DNA of 64,000 nt, from positions 13,885,210 to 13,949,209 of the forward strand of contig NC_066513.1 of assembly GCF_024679095.1 (NCBI RefSeq). Reading direction: 5' to 3'. Both the position numbers and the translations under genes were made by a program. Under the pieces are notes generated by a model. The model had not been told where the DNA came from and searched no databases. It saw only the letters and a list, made by a program, of their open reading frames with translations. The first letter of the stretch is position 1. Every line of letters begins with the position of its first letter. The DNA is from Eriocheir sinensis. Its lineage: Eukaryota; Arthropoda; Malacostraca; Decapoda; Varunidae. This document shows, piece after piece, positions 48,690-60,354 of the stretch.

Positions 48690-50168
48690 GACAAACTCGA
48701 GACAAACAAGTCTACCGGACCCGACGACTTGTCACCCAGGCTGCTCAAGGAACTCAGGCAGCAAATCCTCAAGCCACTCACCGCCATCTACAATCAGTCA
48801 CTACAACAAAACAAAGTCCCGAAAGACTGGAAACAAGCGAACGTAACACCGATCTACAAAAAGGGAGACAAAAGTGTGGCCCTAAACTACAGACCAATCA
48901 GCTTGACCTCAGTGGCGGGTAAAATCCTCGAGAAGATCATCAGAGACAAACTCGTTAGGTTCCTTGAAGACAACAACATCATTTCCGATGCTCAGCACGG
49001 TTTCAGGAACAAGCGCTCATGCTTAACCAATTTATTGGACTTCTTCCAAGGTATCTATGAAAACTGGGATAATCATATCCCCAGCGATGTTATATATCTA
49101 GACTTTCAGAAAGCCTTTGACAAAGTGCCACATGAAAGACTCCTCAAGAAACTTAAGTCGGCGGGATTAGGCGACGATCTGACAGCGTGGATCAAAGACT
49201 GGCTCACTGAAAGAAAACAACGAGTTGTACTCAACGGACAGGCCTCCGAGTGGCTCCCGGTCACAAGTGGAGTGCCACAGGGGTCAGTGCTGGGACCCAT
49301 ACTTTTCATCATATATATCAACGACCTAGAACTAGGATTAAAATCCAATCTTTCAAAATTTGCCGACGACACAAAGGTGGGTGGGAAGGCCCTCACGACG
49401 GCAGACTGCGAAATTATCCAGAGAGACCTGGACCTGATCACTCGGTGGTCGGAAAAATGGCAGATGTCCTTCAACACTGCCAAATGTAAAGTAATGCATA
49501 TCGGATCCAGAAACAGCAACCACATATACCACATGGGTGGCGAACCACTACATCTTGTGCAAGAGGAAAGAGACCTCGGGGTCACCATCAGCAGTGACTT
49601 GAAACAAACAAAACACTGCAAGTCCGCCTGTAAGAAAGCCAATACAATGCTTGGGTTCATATCGAGGAACTTCGAATACAAGACGCCGGGAGTTATGTTA
49701 TCCTTGTATAATTCGCTGGTAAGGCCCCACCTGGAATACGCTGTGCAATTCTGGTCTCCTAATTACAGGAAAGACATTGAATTACTTGAGAGAGTACAGC
49801 GCCGCGCCACGAAGATGATACCATCACTGAGGACGAAACCCTATGAAGAACGACTCGAGCGACTCAACCTCTTCACGTTGGAAAAGAGACGACTGCGGGG
49901 AGACATGATACAAGTCTTTAAGTACCTGAACAAGCTCAGCAACGTTGATCACTCCAAACTCTTCACGCTACAAACTAACCTGAGAACAAGAAACAACGGA
50001 AAAACAATTCAAGCAAAGCGATGCAATACCGACATCGGCAGGAGTTATTTCTCAAATAGAGTTGTTCGCCACTGGAACAGCCTTCCTGCAGAAGTGGGTA
50101 GCGCAGAGACCATCAACTCCTTCAAGAAACGCATTGATCGCCACTTTGCTGCAACGGGTGTGAACTGA
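48690..50168 (+). CDS. CR1-like reverse transcriptase, uninterrupted, 5'-truncated
   Basis: About 492 codons without a stop. In a normal LINE this enzyme copies the element's RNA at a nicked chromosomal target. Visible in order: KSTGPDDLSPRLLKEL, WKQANVTPIYKKGD, NYRPISLTS (48885), the motif A block YLDFQKAFDKV (around 49095), motif [12 protein letters not shown] (around 49266), the catalytic FADDTK (49359-49376), KWQMSFNTAKC, RPHLEYAVQFWSP, RRLRGDMIQVFKYL, and the CR1-type end NRVVRHWNSLPAEV with FKKRIDRHF. All catalytic Asp residues are present. The upstream endonuclease domain and ORF1 are missing, so the copy cannot move alone. No natural start codon is evident: the open frame continues upstream into the 42-bp minisatellite only by chance. 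About half identical by eye to family C. Confidence 0.93.
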   Translation, partial: DKLETNKSTGPDDLSPRLLKELRQQILKPLTAIYNQSLQQNKVPKDWKQANVTPIYKKGDKSVALNYRPISLTSVAGKILEKIIRDKLVRFLEDNNIISDAQHGFRNKRSCLTNLLDFFQGIYENWDNHIPSDVIYLDFQKAFDKVPHERLLKKLKSAGLGDDLTAWIKDWLTERKQRVVLNGQASEWLPVTSGVPQGSVLGPILFIIYINDLELGLKSNLSKFADDTKVGGKALTTADCEIIQRDLDLITRWSEKWQMSFNTAKCKVMHIGSRNSNHIYHMGGEPLHLVQEERDLGVTISSDLKQTKHCKSACKKANTMLGFISRNFEYKTPGVMLSLYNSLVRPHLEYAVQFWSPNYRKDIELLERVQRRATKMIPSLRTKPYEERLERLNLFTLEKRRLRGDMIQVFKYLNKLSNVDHSKLFTLQTNLRTRNNGKTIQAKRCNTDIGRSYFSNRVVRHWNSLPAEVGSAETINSFKKRIDRHFAATGVN

Positions 50169-50326
50169 ACGTTCCCAAGAGTAGGTACACAAGTGCTTTA
50201 ATCCTTCCCTGCAAGCCACTCCTGTGGCAAACGGATTGATTAAATCACTGAACGCAGGCAGCCTAGTAATGAGCCAACAGGCTTTCTGCTGCCTGCTAGT
50301 CCATGTTTCCATGTTTCCATGTTTCC
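48690..50326 (+). mobile_element. CR1-like LINE family B, 5'-truncated
   Basis: Starts abruptly after CTCCTCCTAG in a CTT/CCT repeat and ends in three CATGTTTC units (50302-50325), directly followed by CTCTTCCTCCTCCTG of the same pyrimidine-rich array. So it inserted into the array. The coding part ends at 50168 and the 3' untranslated region is about 130 bp. Confidence 0.95.
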
Positions 50327-51060
<734 letters not shown>

Positions 51061-51128
51061 CGAGTGTCAATATCGTGATCTTCTCAAGTTTGGACGAGTT
51101 GCCTCAAGCCAGTTTGTTATTTCTTGTG

Positions 51129-51130
<2 letters not shown>

Positions 51131-51166
<36 letters not shown>

Positions 51167-51370
51167 GGTAATGGAAATGGATGATAAAAGTGGGGAGAAT
51201 GGATTAAAATAAAGAAGCAGTGCAGTAAAATAAGATAGATAAACTGATAGATAGATAGAAAAATAGATAGAGAGAAGAATGAGGATAAAAGTGGAAAGAA
51301 AATATGAGAATAGTGGGATAACAGATAGACAGATTGATAGATAGATAGACAGATAGATAAACAGAGAGAG
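51131..51370. repeat. (GA)n and GATA units
   Basis: (GA)n at 51130-51162, ATAG/GATA units at 51230-51275 and 51325-51362, with the intervening AATGAGGATAAAAGTGG partly repeating 51178-51195. Confidence 0.88.
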
Positions 51371-51770
51371 AAAATTACTTTCTTCTACGTATGGGTTTTT
51401 TTTCTTCTTTTTTATGTGTTATTGCGTGTAGTGTGTGTGTGTGTACTCTTTCCAAGCATATTAACATTTTGCTGCGTGTTGTTTTGTGACCTTTATTTCT
51501 CTTTTTTCTTGTTTTTATACTGTTCCTTTGGGCTCTCATAATGACTTGCTTTGTGGGGTGGTGGCGGCGGTGGTGGTGGTGGTTGGGGTAAGGGGGGTCG
51601 GGGGGGGCTCGTACCTGCCACACCTGCACACACCTGCAGTAATTAGTGTTTGTGTTCTTGCTGCTTCTCTTCCTTCTATATATATTTTTCTGTATTCTTT
51701 TATATTGTTTTCCTTTTTTTACGTTTTTTTCTTTCTATCCATATTTGTCTGTATTTCCCTTTCTTTTCTC
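51371..51770. other. Unassigned, GT- then T-rich
   Basis: About 400 bp including GGT at 51553-51580 and G-runs at 51590-51608. No recognised gene. Confidence 0.45.
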
Positions 51771-52370
51771 TATCTCTACATCTATCTATCTATCTATGGT
51801 GTATCTGTTCACTTCTCTCCCTCTATTTTTTATCTATCTATCTCGCGTGTTGTGTTAATCTTTGGTCCACATTGTCTTTCTGTTTCTCTTTCTTTCTATA
51901 CCAATGATTATATGTATCTTTGTTTCTCCCTGTCTATTTTATTTATTTATGTATCTATCTATCTCAACTTTTATCTATCTGTATTTGTTTATCTGTCTAT
52001 CTATCTCGTTTTCTATTGGTATTTGGTTCACAGCCTGTCTATTTCTCTTTCTATACCTATCAACAGCTTTATTTCCTTATTTCTCCCCTTATTGCTCTCT
52101 TTTATATCTATCTATCTATCTATCTATCGCGTGTTTTATTGGCGTTTGGTTCACAGCTTGTCTATTTCTCTTTCTGTACCTATCAACAGCTTTATTTCCT
52201 TATTTCTCCCTTTATTTATCTCTTTTTTATATATTTTTTTTATTACAACAAAGGAGACAGCTCATGGGTACAAAAAAAGGAAACAATAATAAAAAAAGCC
52301 CGCTACTCGCTGCTATCTACCTATCTATCTATCTATCCATCTATCGCGTGTTTTATTGGTGTTTTTTTGG
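51771..52370. repeat. CTAT-containing tandem array, ~125-160 bp, interrupted by DR2
   Basis: Units begin with CTATCTATC and CGCGTGTTTTATTGG or a variant near 51844, 52005, 52128 and 52345, and continue with TTTGGTTCACAGC, TGTCTATTTCTCTTTCT, ACCTATCAACAGCTTTATTT. DR2 sits inside the third unit. Confidence 0.88.
52232..52312 (+). mobile_element. DR2 dispersed element, copy 4 (short)
   Basis: T-run, TTACAACAAAGGAGACAGCT, CATGGGTACAAAAAAAGG, then AAAAAAAGCCCGCTACTCGC followed by TG. The right-hand GGCCAAAAGAGAG end is absent. The surrounding tandem unit resumes with CTATCTACC. Confidence 0.75.
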
Positions 52371-53505
52371 CTCATGGCGTCAGTTTACGTGTCGGATGGT
52401 CGTTCCCTCGCATCCATTTCGTTCAGTTCATTTAGCGACACGTTCCCGGGGACACACATTCTTGATTTATTAGACGCCAGCTCAGCGCTCTGTGTGTGTG
52501 TATGTGTATTCATTTTTCCCCTCTACATATTTCCCGGCATGAATTTGAGTATTAACGCTAACAAATTCACTCATCCCTCGGAAAAAAAAATATTGTGTGT
52601 AGCGGTATGGAGCAGATATATATATATAAATATTTTTCAACCTCACCTCACAACTAATCCGCCCTCCTTTTTTTCTCTTTTTTTTTGGGGGGGGGGGGGG
52701 AGGGGGAAGGAGAACTACAATTTTCAACACTAGAATGGAAAAATGTTGGAATGCCCGGGATTTCATTTTTGTATTCTTCTTAAATGCTGAAGAGTGTTAC
52801 GGTTTTTATTTTCCTCCTTATTCCTCTTTTTTTTTGTACGTACTTTATGGTTCTATTAATTCAAATGATACGGCGGTTTTTACTTCTTTTTCTTTTTTCT
52901 CTTTTAATTTATTCGTGCTTAGTTTCGGGTTCTCGCTATGAAATTAACCTGTTTGCAAGTTTGTCGCGATTGACGTAACTTACTTTGTGTTCTGACATTA
53001 TCGTTTTGCATTTTACATCGTTCTTCACAAATGCTAAAGATTGTTACGGCGGTTTTCTTTTCCTTCGCATATTCTTTGTGGTTCTCGCTAAGACATCAAC
53101 ACTATTCGCAAGTTCATTCTATAGTTACCGTATATCCCTTTGCTGTCTGATAGTAATAACGTTTTGCATTTAACATCATTCCTCACCTGCCAGTTACTGC
53201 GTACCTGTACATGACGTCACAGCAAAAGCAGCACCGCCATCTCTCAGTATCCTCCCTCCCACCTCCTGCATCCTTTTTACAATTCTCCGCAAGGCTTTTA
53301 CATTAACTCGACCTCCTCATGCTGTCGTCTGATTATACAACATGGCTCCCAGCGCAGGTTCCGGCCCTTTACATCCAGTGTGGCTCTCGGCGCGGCCTCT
53401 AGACTCTCGTATACATAAAAAGTAGGAAAGGTGGAGGGGCTGAGGGGCGCACTCAAGCATAGGAAGGTCAAGAGAGTTATAATGACCTCCTTCCTTTGGC
53501 GTCCT
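52371..53505. other. Unassigned, ~1.1 kb
   Basis: A G-run at 52685-52700, T-rich DNA to about 53190, TGACGTCA at 53212-53219, then more balanced DNA. A partial duplication is visible (AATGCTGAAGAGTGTTACGG near 52782 and AATGCTAAAGATTGTTACGG near 53031, about 250 bp apart). No coding exon or RNA gene recognised. Confidence 0.5.
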
Positions 53506-53900
53506 CGGCTACGCGTGGAGGTGAAGCGTGAGGGAAGGGAGGGGAAAGGAAGGAGGGAAGGAAGAGGGAAGGAGAGGGAAGACTAAGGAAAAAAGGAAGG
53601 GGAAGCAAGCGTAAGGGAAGGAAGGAGGGGAAAAGTAAGGGAAGAGAGGAAGAGAAGCGAAAGGAAGGAGGGAAGGAGAGGGAAGACTAAGGAAAAAAAG
53701 GAAGGGGAAGCAAGCGTAAGGGAAGGAAGGAAGGGAAAAGTAAGGGAAGAGAGGAAGGGAAGCGAAAGGAAGGAGGGAAGAAGAGGGAAGACTAAGGAAA
53801 AAAGGAAGGGGAAGAAAGCGGAAGGGAAGCGAAAGGAAGGAGGGAAGGGAAGGGAAGCGTAAGGGAAGGAGGCAAGGAAGGCGATTGGAGTGGAAGGGGG
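53506..53900. repeat. Purine-rich minisatellite, period ~105 bp
   Basis: GACTAAGGAAAAAAGGAAGG begins units at 53581, 53685 (one extra A) and 53790, followed by GGAAGCAAGCGTAAGGGAAG and GGAAGCGAAAGGAAGGAGG. Confidence 0.92.
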
Positions 53901-54119
53901 AAACTGAGGCGTAAGAGAAGGAGGGAGGGAAGGAGGAAGGGAAGGAAGCGTGTGGTAGCCTGAGGGATGTAGGGTTAAGGAGGTGACAAGGGTGTGGAGA
54001 GATTGAAGTGGCGGAGGCTTCAAGAGGGAGTGAAGTGAAGAGGGAGGAAGGAAGGAAGGGAGGGAGGGAGGGAGGAAAGACTGTAGGGCACCGAGACATA
54101 TGGAAGTGTGAAGAAAGAC

Positions 54120-54180
<61 letters not shown>

Positions 54181-54762
54181 TCACTCACACACATTTTTAA
54201 GGCACGGAAAGCTGAAAATTTGGGGAACGTGTCGAATCGTTTTCAAATTGAGTGCGTCGCAGGTGCTCTGAATATGTGTCCGTGGAAGGCGAGGTGCGAC
54301 GGCGCGTGCTGGCAATAAAGGAACTTGAAGACCGAGGTTGGCGTGAGGGAAGGAGGAAGAGGAAGAAGGTATTGGTAGAGGGAAAGAAGATATTGGAAAC
54401 GAGAAGAGAGCGTGAGGGAACGAAGGGCAAGGCGTGTAGGACATAAAATAGAGGATAAAGAGAAGGCAGAAGAATAAAAACACCGAGACACATTAATGGA
54501 AGACTTATGTAGATGAGGAAATCACCGACTCAGAGTAAATAGAAAGAGAGAAGAGGAAATGAAGTCGAAGATCAGGAATAGATAAAGGAGATAGCAGCAG
54601 AGGAGGAGGAAACAGAGAGAGAGAGAGAGAGAGATAAAAGAGAGAAAATACGCACATAAGAAATAAAAAAAAAATAATAAAAAGGAAAGGAAAAAAAGAA
54701 AAAATTAAAAGAATATAGAGAATAGAAAGAATTTAGAATTTTCCCTTTGAGAGTGGAGCGTG

Positions 54763-54843
<81 letters not shown>

Positions 54844-54910
54844 TCGAAAAAAAAAAATAGTAGGCTTTAAAGGGAAAACTAGGCTATATCAACACTACCA
54901 CGGCTGTCAA
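53901..54910. repeat. Purine-rich DNA with (AC)n and (GA)n
   Basis: GGGA/GGAA units at 54045-54075, (AC)n at 54121-54174, a complex spacer at 54180-54330 with no recognised gene, irregular purine-rich sequence, and (GA)n at 54768-54841. Confidence 0.85.
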
Positions 54911-54997
54911 TCTATCCCTCTCTTTATTTTCTCTAACCTAACCATCCTATGTACACCAAAAACAAGACGACCCTTACACGAACACGGCAGTAGAGAA

Positions 54998-55000
<3 letters not shown>

Positions 55001-55050
<50 letters not shown>
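55001..55050. repeat. (GT)n microsatellite
   Basis: GT repeat of about 48 bp ending in CGCGCG. Confidence 0.96.
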
Positions 55051-55054
<4 letters not shown>

Positions 55055-55259
55055 GGAGAGTCATATCAACAGGTCCGCCAGGGTTCTTCTGCCTCTACCC
55101 GTCAGATCGCTCGCTCCCCTTCAAGCCGGCCGCCTCCGCCATCCCTTCCCTTCCCTTACGTAACGCCGCTGCCCCTCCCGCTGTCCCCCCTCTCTCCTTC
55201 CCTCCGTCGCTGCCTCCCTTCCCGCCGCTTTCCCCTCATATCCCTGGAATCAAAGCCCC

Positions 55260-55520
55260 CAGCAGACATGCAGACACGTAGGCAGACACAACAGACATCG
55301 CTAAACAGGGGGGAAGGAGAAGGGACAAGCGACACACTAGCAACTTCGCGATACAGACAAACACAACAGACATAGCTAGAGAAGGGAAGGGGGAGCATTA
55401 CCGACACATAAGGAGCCCCGCGACACACAGACAGACCCAACAGACATCGCCAAGGGGAAGGAGAGAGGACAACAGACACATTAGCAGCCCAGAGACACAA
55501 ACAGACCAACAGACATCACC
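55260..55520. repeat. Minisatellite, period ~70-79 bp, 4 units
   Basis: CAACAGACATCGC or CAACAGACATAGC ends units near 55287, 55366, 55439 and 55508. Each unit also has GGGAAGGAGA-like, ACACATTAGCAGC-like and ACACAGACAGAC-like blocks. Confidence 0.88.
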
Positions 55521-55609
55521 CAGGGCTGTCATTCTTCCCTTAAGGCGCTAGGAAAAGGGAAGGGACAGGGCTAAACGTCGACTTATCTTCCCATTCTCCT
55601 TTCTCTTTC

Positions 55610-55826
55610 TCTCTTCCTCCTCCTCCTCCTCCTTCTCCTCCTTCTCCATCTCCTCCTCCTCCTCCTCCTTCTCCTCCTCCTCCTCCTCCTCTCCTCCTCC
55701 TCCTCCTCCTCCTCCTCCTCCTCCTCTTCCCCGTCAGTATAAGCCAACGCAAGTCACCCCTCGCGAAATAGTGTAGGAATGTACGAAGAGTTTTGGAAAA
55801 TTGAAACCGCAATGGGAGAAGGGGGT

Positions 55827-55912
<86 letters not shown>
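55610..55912. repeat. (CCT)n and (GA)n
   Basis: CCT/CTT-rich at 55615-55730, complex DNA to about 55828, then (GA)n at 55829-55911. Confidence 0.95.
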
Positions 55913-56726
55913 TCTTTAGTTATTTTGTATGCACTTGTGTTTTTTTTTTTATGTGGAGTGTGTTTGGCCTGCGTATGGTAATGTGTGTTGTCCCTTTTAT
56001 TATTTTTTTGCTTATTTTCTTTCTTTCTTTCCACTCCTTCCTTTGTTCCTTTGTTCTCGTTCTTTTTCCTCCTCCGTTTTGTTCAGTCTTTCTACTTATG
56101 TCCGTTCTCTTCTTTCTCTCCTTCATCCATTCTTTAACTTCTTTTTTTCTACTTCTTTCGTTCTCTTTCCTTCTTAGATTCCTTCCCCCTCCTCTTTCCT
56201 TTCCTTCATCCTTCTTTCTTTCCTCCATTTAGCTTTTTTCCCTCCTTCCTACACTCCTTCCCCCTCTATCCTTTCCTTCATCCTTCTTTCTTTCCTCCAT
56301 TTAGCTTTTTTCCCTTCCTTCCTACACTCCTTTTCTCTGTATCTCCCTCACGTCACTCTTTCCTTCCTTCTTTCCTCTTTCCCTCTTTCTTTCCTCCACC
56401 TCTCTCCTTCCTTCTTCCCACACAATTTCCGTTTCTTTCTCTTTAACCTCCCGCTGTCTCACTTCCTCCTGGCTCGCTCTTTCCTCTCCCTTCCCTCTTT
56501 TCTTCAATACTTCCTTCTTCCCTGTCCCTCCCTTCTTTTTTCTGCTCCTCTCTCCCTCCCTTCTCCCTTTCTTCTTTCCATCCCCTCCTTTCTCCAATCT
56601 CTCCCTTCCACCGATTCCCTCCCTCCTTCTTCGTCTCATTCCACCTTCTTCGCCTCTTCCGCCTCTCCTCTTCCCCTTTCTTCCTTCCTTCAACACCTCC
56701 CTCCTCCCTCCCCGCTTCCCTCCGTG
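55913..56726. repeat. Pyrimidine-rich irregular repeat
   Basis: T-rich then CTTCC-rich. A block CATCCTTCTTTCTTTCCTCC, then ATTTAGCTTTTTTCCC occurs near 56208 and 56280, about 72 bp apart. Confidence 0.75.
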
Positions 56727-57094
56727 CGTGGAGACATGATCGAGGTTTATAAATGGATGAAGGGCTTTAATAAGGGAGACATTCATAAGGTTTTGTTGGT
56801 AAGAGAACCGGGTAGGACACGAAGTAACGGGTTTAAACTGGATAAATTCAGATTCAACAGGGACATAGGCAAAAATTGGTTTACTAACAGGGTGGTGGAT
56901 GAGTGGAATAGGCTTAGCAGTCATGTGGTGAGTGCCAATACAATTGTCACATTCAAAAATAGACTAGATAAATTCATGGACAGCGATAATAGGTGGGGTT
57001 AGATACACGGGAGCTTAGGGTCAAAGGAGCTGCCTCGTACAGGCCTACCGGCCTCTTGCAGACTCCTGCGTTCTTATGTTCTTATGTTCTTATG
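56727..57094 (+). mobile_element. CR1-like LINE family A, 3' end
   Basis: An open frame (56727-57002) encodes only the C-terminal part of the LINE protein: RGDMIEVYKWMKGFNKGD, RTRSNGFKLDKFRFNRDIGK, then NRVVDEWNRLSSHVVSANTI and FKNRLDKFMD. The 3' region has ACCGGCCTCTTGCAGACTCC and ends in three TTCTTATG units (57071-57094). 5' truncation is at a pyrimidine-rich repeat. No catalytic motif remains. Confidence 0.93.
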
Positions 57095-57213
57095 TTCCCC
57101 ATCCCTCTTCGCCCCTTCCGCCTCGCCTTAGCCGTCTCATGGTTGACTAGTCAGTCGGTTCGAAGCTTCGTTCACTCCGGAATCTGTGTTTCAAAGCCGA
57201 CTCAGCGACTCTT

Positions 57214-57214
57214 T

Positions 57215-57305
<91 letters not shown>

Positions 57306-57377
57306 AGGAAGAGGTTGAGACGGAGAGAGAAGACTTTGTTGCGTGAGTTTGTTTGTTTGTTTGTTCGTGTGAGTGTG

Positions 57378-57412
<35 letters not shown>
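57214..57412. repeat. Compound (GT)n(GA)n and (GT)n
   Basis: GT at 57214-57248 passes directly into GA at 57248-57300. After a short spacer (GTTT units at 57347-57364), GT resumes at 57378-57412. Confidence 0.97.
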
Positions 57413-57413
<1 letters not shown>

Positions 57414-57540
57414 GGCGTTTTCTCCACCTCGCCGTCCACTTTCCTCTCGCTCTTCCTCTCATCCCACTCCGGTTTCTTCAGCTTTAATATCTTTATCATC
57501 CTCCGACTTCGTTTTCAGGTCTTATTTATTTCTTTCTTTT

Positions 57541-57628
57541 TCTCTCTCTCTCTCTCTCATATGTAGATCAGGTCACGGTGTTGGGATTGCAGTAAATGTT
57601 TTTTATTGGTCTGTCAGCACGACCTGAC

Positions 57629-57662
<34 letters not shown>
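57541..57662. repeat. Short (CT)n and (GA)n
   Basis: CT at 57540-57559 and GA at 57631-57661, about 70 bp apart and complementary, so they could pair as an inverted repeat. Confidence 0.9.
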
Positions 57663-57663
<1 letters not shown>

Positions 57664-58017
57664 TCCCCTTCTGCTTCCTATTCCTCCTCCTCCTCTTCCT
57701 CATAATTATATCCGCTCCTTCATCCTCTCCTTTTATTCTCGTACACTTTTTCGTCATTTCCTTTTTCCTCCTTCCTCCGTTTGCTAACTACTTTACCTGT
57801 TACAACTTTTTCTTTTTCTTTTTTTCACGTTTCCTTATAACCAACCTCCGCTGTGGTATTCGATCTACATGTTTTGCTTTTGTTTTTCACTTTCTCTACT
57901 TCTTCCTTTCTTCCTTTATTCCTTTCTTCCTTCAGGGCTTTAAAAAAAAATCGTAATTGTCATCGGCTCGGTACTTCCTTCTTTCTTCCCTCAACTGAGA
58001 GTAAGGAGAACAATATG
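57663..58017. other. Unassigned, pyrimidine-leaning
   Basis: Irregular CT-rich DNA without a recognised gene. Confidence 0.5.
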
Positions 58018-58115
58018 GTAGAGGAGGAGGAGGAGGAGGAGAAGGAGGAGGAGGAGGAGATGGTGGGAAAGAGTTATGGAGTGGTATGTAAATGTAAAGA
58101 ATTGGATATGTCATT

Positions 58116-58154
<39 letters not shown>

Positions 58155-58283
58155 CACAAACAAGCTATTTATTTCTGAAGCTGCGATACGGAGGCAAGAA
58201 CTGTTTTTTGTTTGTTTGTTTGTTCCTTTGTTTCCTCCTGAAGTTATCACTCAAGAAACCAATCCATTTAACAAAAAGCAATT

Positions 58284-58322
<39 letters not shown>
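58018..58322. repeat. (GGA)n, (GA)n and (AC)n
   Basis: GGA at 58020-58062, GA at 58118-58152, AC at 58286-58322, separated by short complex DNA. Confidence 0.94.
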
Positions 58323-58324
<2 letters not shown>

Positions 58325-58625
58325 GGCGGTAAATAAAGTAATGTACACACCCACACAAGAGCCGGGCAATAAGATAGTCTCTCGTTGAGGTAAATTAGGT
58401 TTCTTTGATCCGTCTGTGTACCGAGGCGAGGAAGAAGACGTGGAGAGGGAGAAGGTAGAAAACGGGGGGGAAGGGGCGGGAAAGAAAACGGGTGGGGGGG
58501 GCAAGAAGAAAACCGCCCCGTGCCGAACACGGGTTTCACTATTCCATTAAGACACATCAAAGGAGAGTTTTTACTTAATTTAGTATACCATGAATACTAC
58601 TCCCAAAAATTGATAAATAAGCAAT
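58323..58625. other. Unassigned
   Basis: About 300 bp including G-runs at 58465-58500. No gene recognised. Confidence 0.45.
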
Positions 58626-59235
58626 AATGTGAGCCTCATCTGCATATATGAAAGTGGAATGAGGATACAGAGGAGAAAAAATACATTCCTTCAACTATGT
58701 ATATTGCTCCTGAAAAAAATGATAGGAAGCTTCTGTATATTAAGAAAAAAAGGAAAATGTCTTCTATATATCAAGAAAAAAAGGAAAAATCTTTATACAT
58801 CAATGGGAAATTAGAATACAGTAGAGAAAAACAAAATTACTTCTCATTCATGAACTCTGCTTATCGAAAAACAAATATAAAGTAAAAAATAGTAAAGTAT
58901 TCATCTGTATGTATCAAAGTGTAATAAGGACACAGAGCAGAAAAAAATATCAACTTTGGACATTAAGAAAAGTAAGAAAAGAAAGAAAATGAACTTCATC
59001 TCTATATATCAAAGTGGAATGTTGATAAAGAAAAATAGTAAAGAAAATCAACCTATTGACATTAAAAAAAAAGTAAGAAAAGAAAGAATAAAAATTGACT
59101 TCATCTCTATATATCAAACTGGAATGTGGATAAACAAGAGTAAAAAAAAATATTATCCTCGGCCAGTAAAAAGAGGAAAAAGGAAGGAAGGAAAAACTGA
59201 ACTTCATCTCTGTGTATCAAACTGAAATTAAGATA
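58626..59235. repeat. AT-rich tandem array, period ~103 bp
   Basis: TTCATCTCTATATATCAAA (variants CTGCATATATGAAAG, CTGTATGTATCAAAG, CTGTGTATCAAA) starts units near 58635, 58900, 58995, 59100 and 59203, followed by TGGAATGTGGATAAA-like and TAAGAAAAGAAAG-like sequence. Units between 58700 and 58890 are more diverged. Confidence 0.85.
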
Positions 59236-60143
59236 GAGGAGCAGAAAAAAAATCGTATCCCCTAAAAACTGAGAGATTACGCGCTAGTTTCTTTTTTTTA
59301 TTTTTTTTTAGTTCAGAACGAAAGCGCGTCAAACTAATCGCGTAAACAGCCACGCGTGTAAATGACGAAAAAAAAAACCAAGACGCAGAAAAAAAAAAGT
59401 CCGACGCAGTGTGATATCAAAGGCATTTTATTTTCAAGTCCTGAGCTTCCTTTTTTTTTCTTTTTTTTTTCGTTGCCAGGCTTATACCTACGCTGCCTCC
59501 CCCTCCCCCCTACCCTACCCCACTCCACCCCATTTGTCTCACTCCCTATTCTCGCATACCTTCCTCCTGTCCCTTCAGTCTCTCCTCTTTTTCCCTCTTC
59601 TTCCCCATCTGTCCTCTTTCCTCTCTGCTCTTCTTTCCTTCCTCCGTTCCCATCCATCTCTACAACTTCTTTCACATCTGTCCTCTTTCCTCCTTCTCTT
59701 CTGTACTCTTCCCTACTTCTCTACTCTTCTCTACTCTTCTCCACTTCTTCCCTTTCTCTTCCTCATATGCTCTCTGTCCTCTGCCTTCTTCCCTACTATT
59801 CTACCCTTCTTCCTGTCCCTGAATTCTCTACCTTTCTCTTCATCTTCTCTCTGTCCTCCTTCTCCTCCTCCTCTCTACTCCTCTTCCCTTTTTCCTGCCT
59901 CCGTAACATCCTCTTCTTCTTCATCTTTTCCCTGTCAATGCCCTGTACTTCATCTCTAGCCTCTGTCTCTCCTCCTGTCTTTTCGTTCCTCTCTTCTTCC
60001 CCTTTCTTTATCTTCAACCTCCCATTCCCACCCCCCTTCCCATTCCTCCCCGCCCATACCATCCCAGATCCTCTTCCACCCATTCCATTCAAGCGTAAAA
60101 GTGAAGTGATGGGTGTTGTGACGAGAGATGGGTCCTGTGCGTC

Positions 60144-60145
<2 letters not shown>
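59236..60145. repeat. Unassigned spacer, then pyrimidine-rich irregular repeat
   Basis: A- and T-runs at 59280-59475, then CTTCC/TCTCTACTCTTC-type sequence to about 60080. CTCTACTCTTC occurs in near tandem at 59720-59745. Confidence 0.7.
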
Positions 60146-60148
<3 letters not shown>

Positions 60149-60210
<62 letters not shown>

Positions 60211-60262
60211 CTCGCTCTCGCTCTCTTTCTCGCTATCTCTCTCTCTTGCTCTCTCGCTCTCT
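60149..60262. repeat. (CT)n with CGCT variants
   Basis: CT at 60149-60207 then GCTCTC/CGCTCT units to about 60262. Confidence 0.95.
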
Positions 60263-60354
60263 CAGCCCCTTAGAACAAAGAGAAAAACGGAGCCCCTGTG
60301 TAGGTCATGTATGAACAAATTTTTATTCATACGTCCGTGCATTCGCTGAGTATC

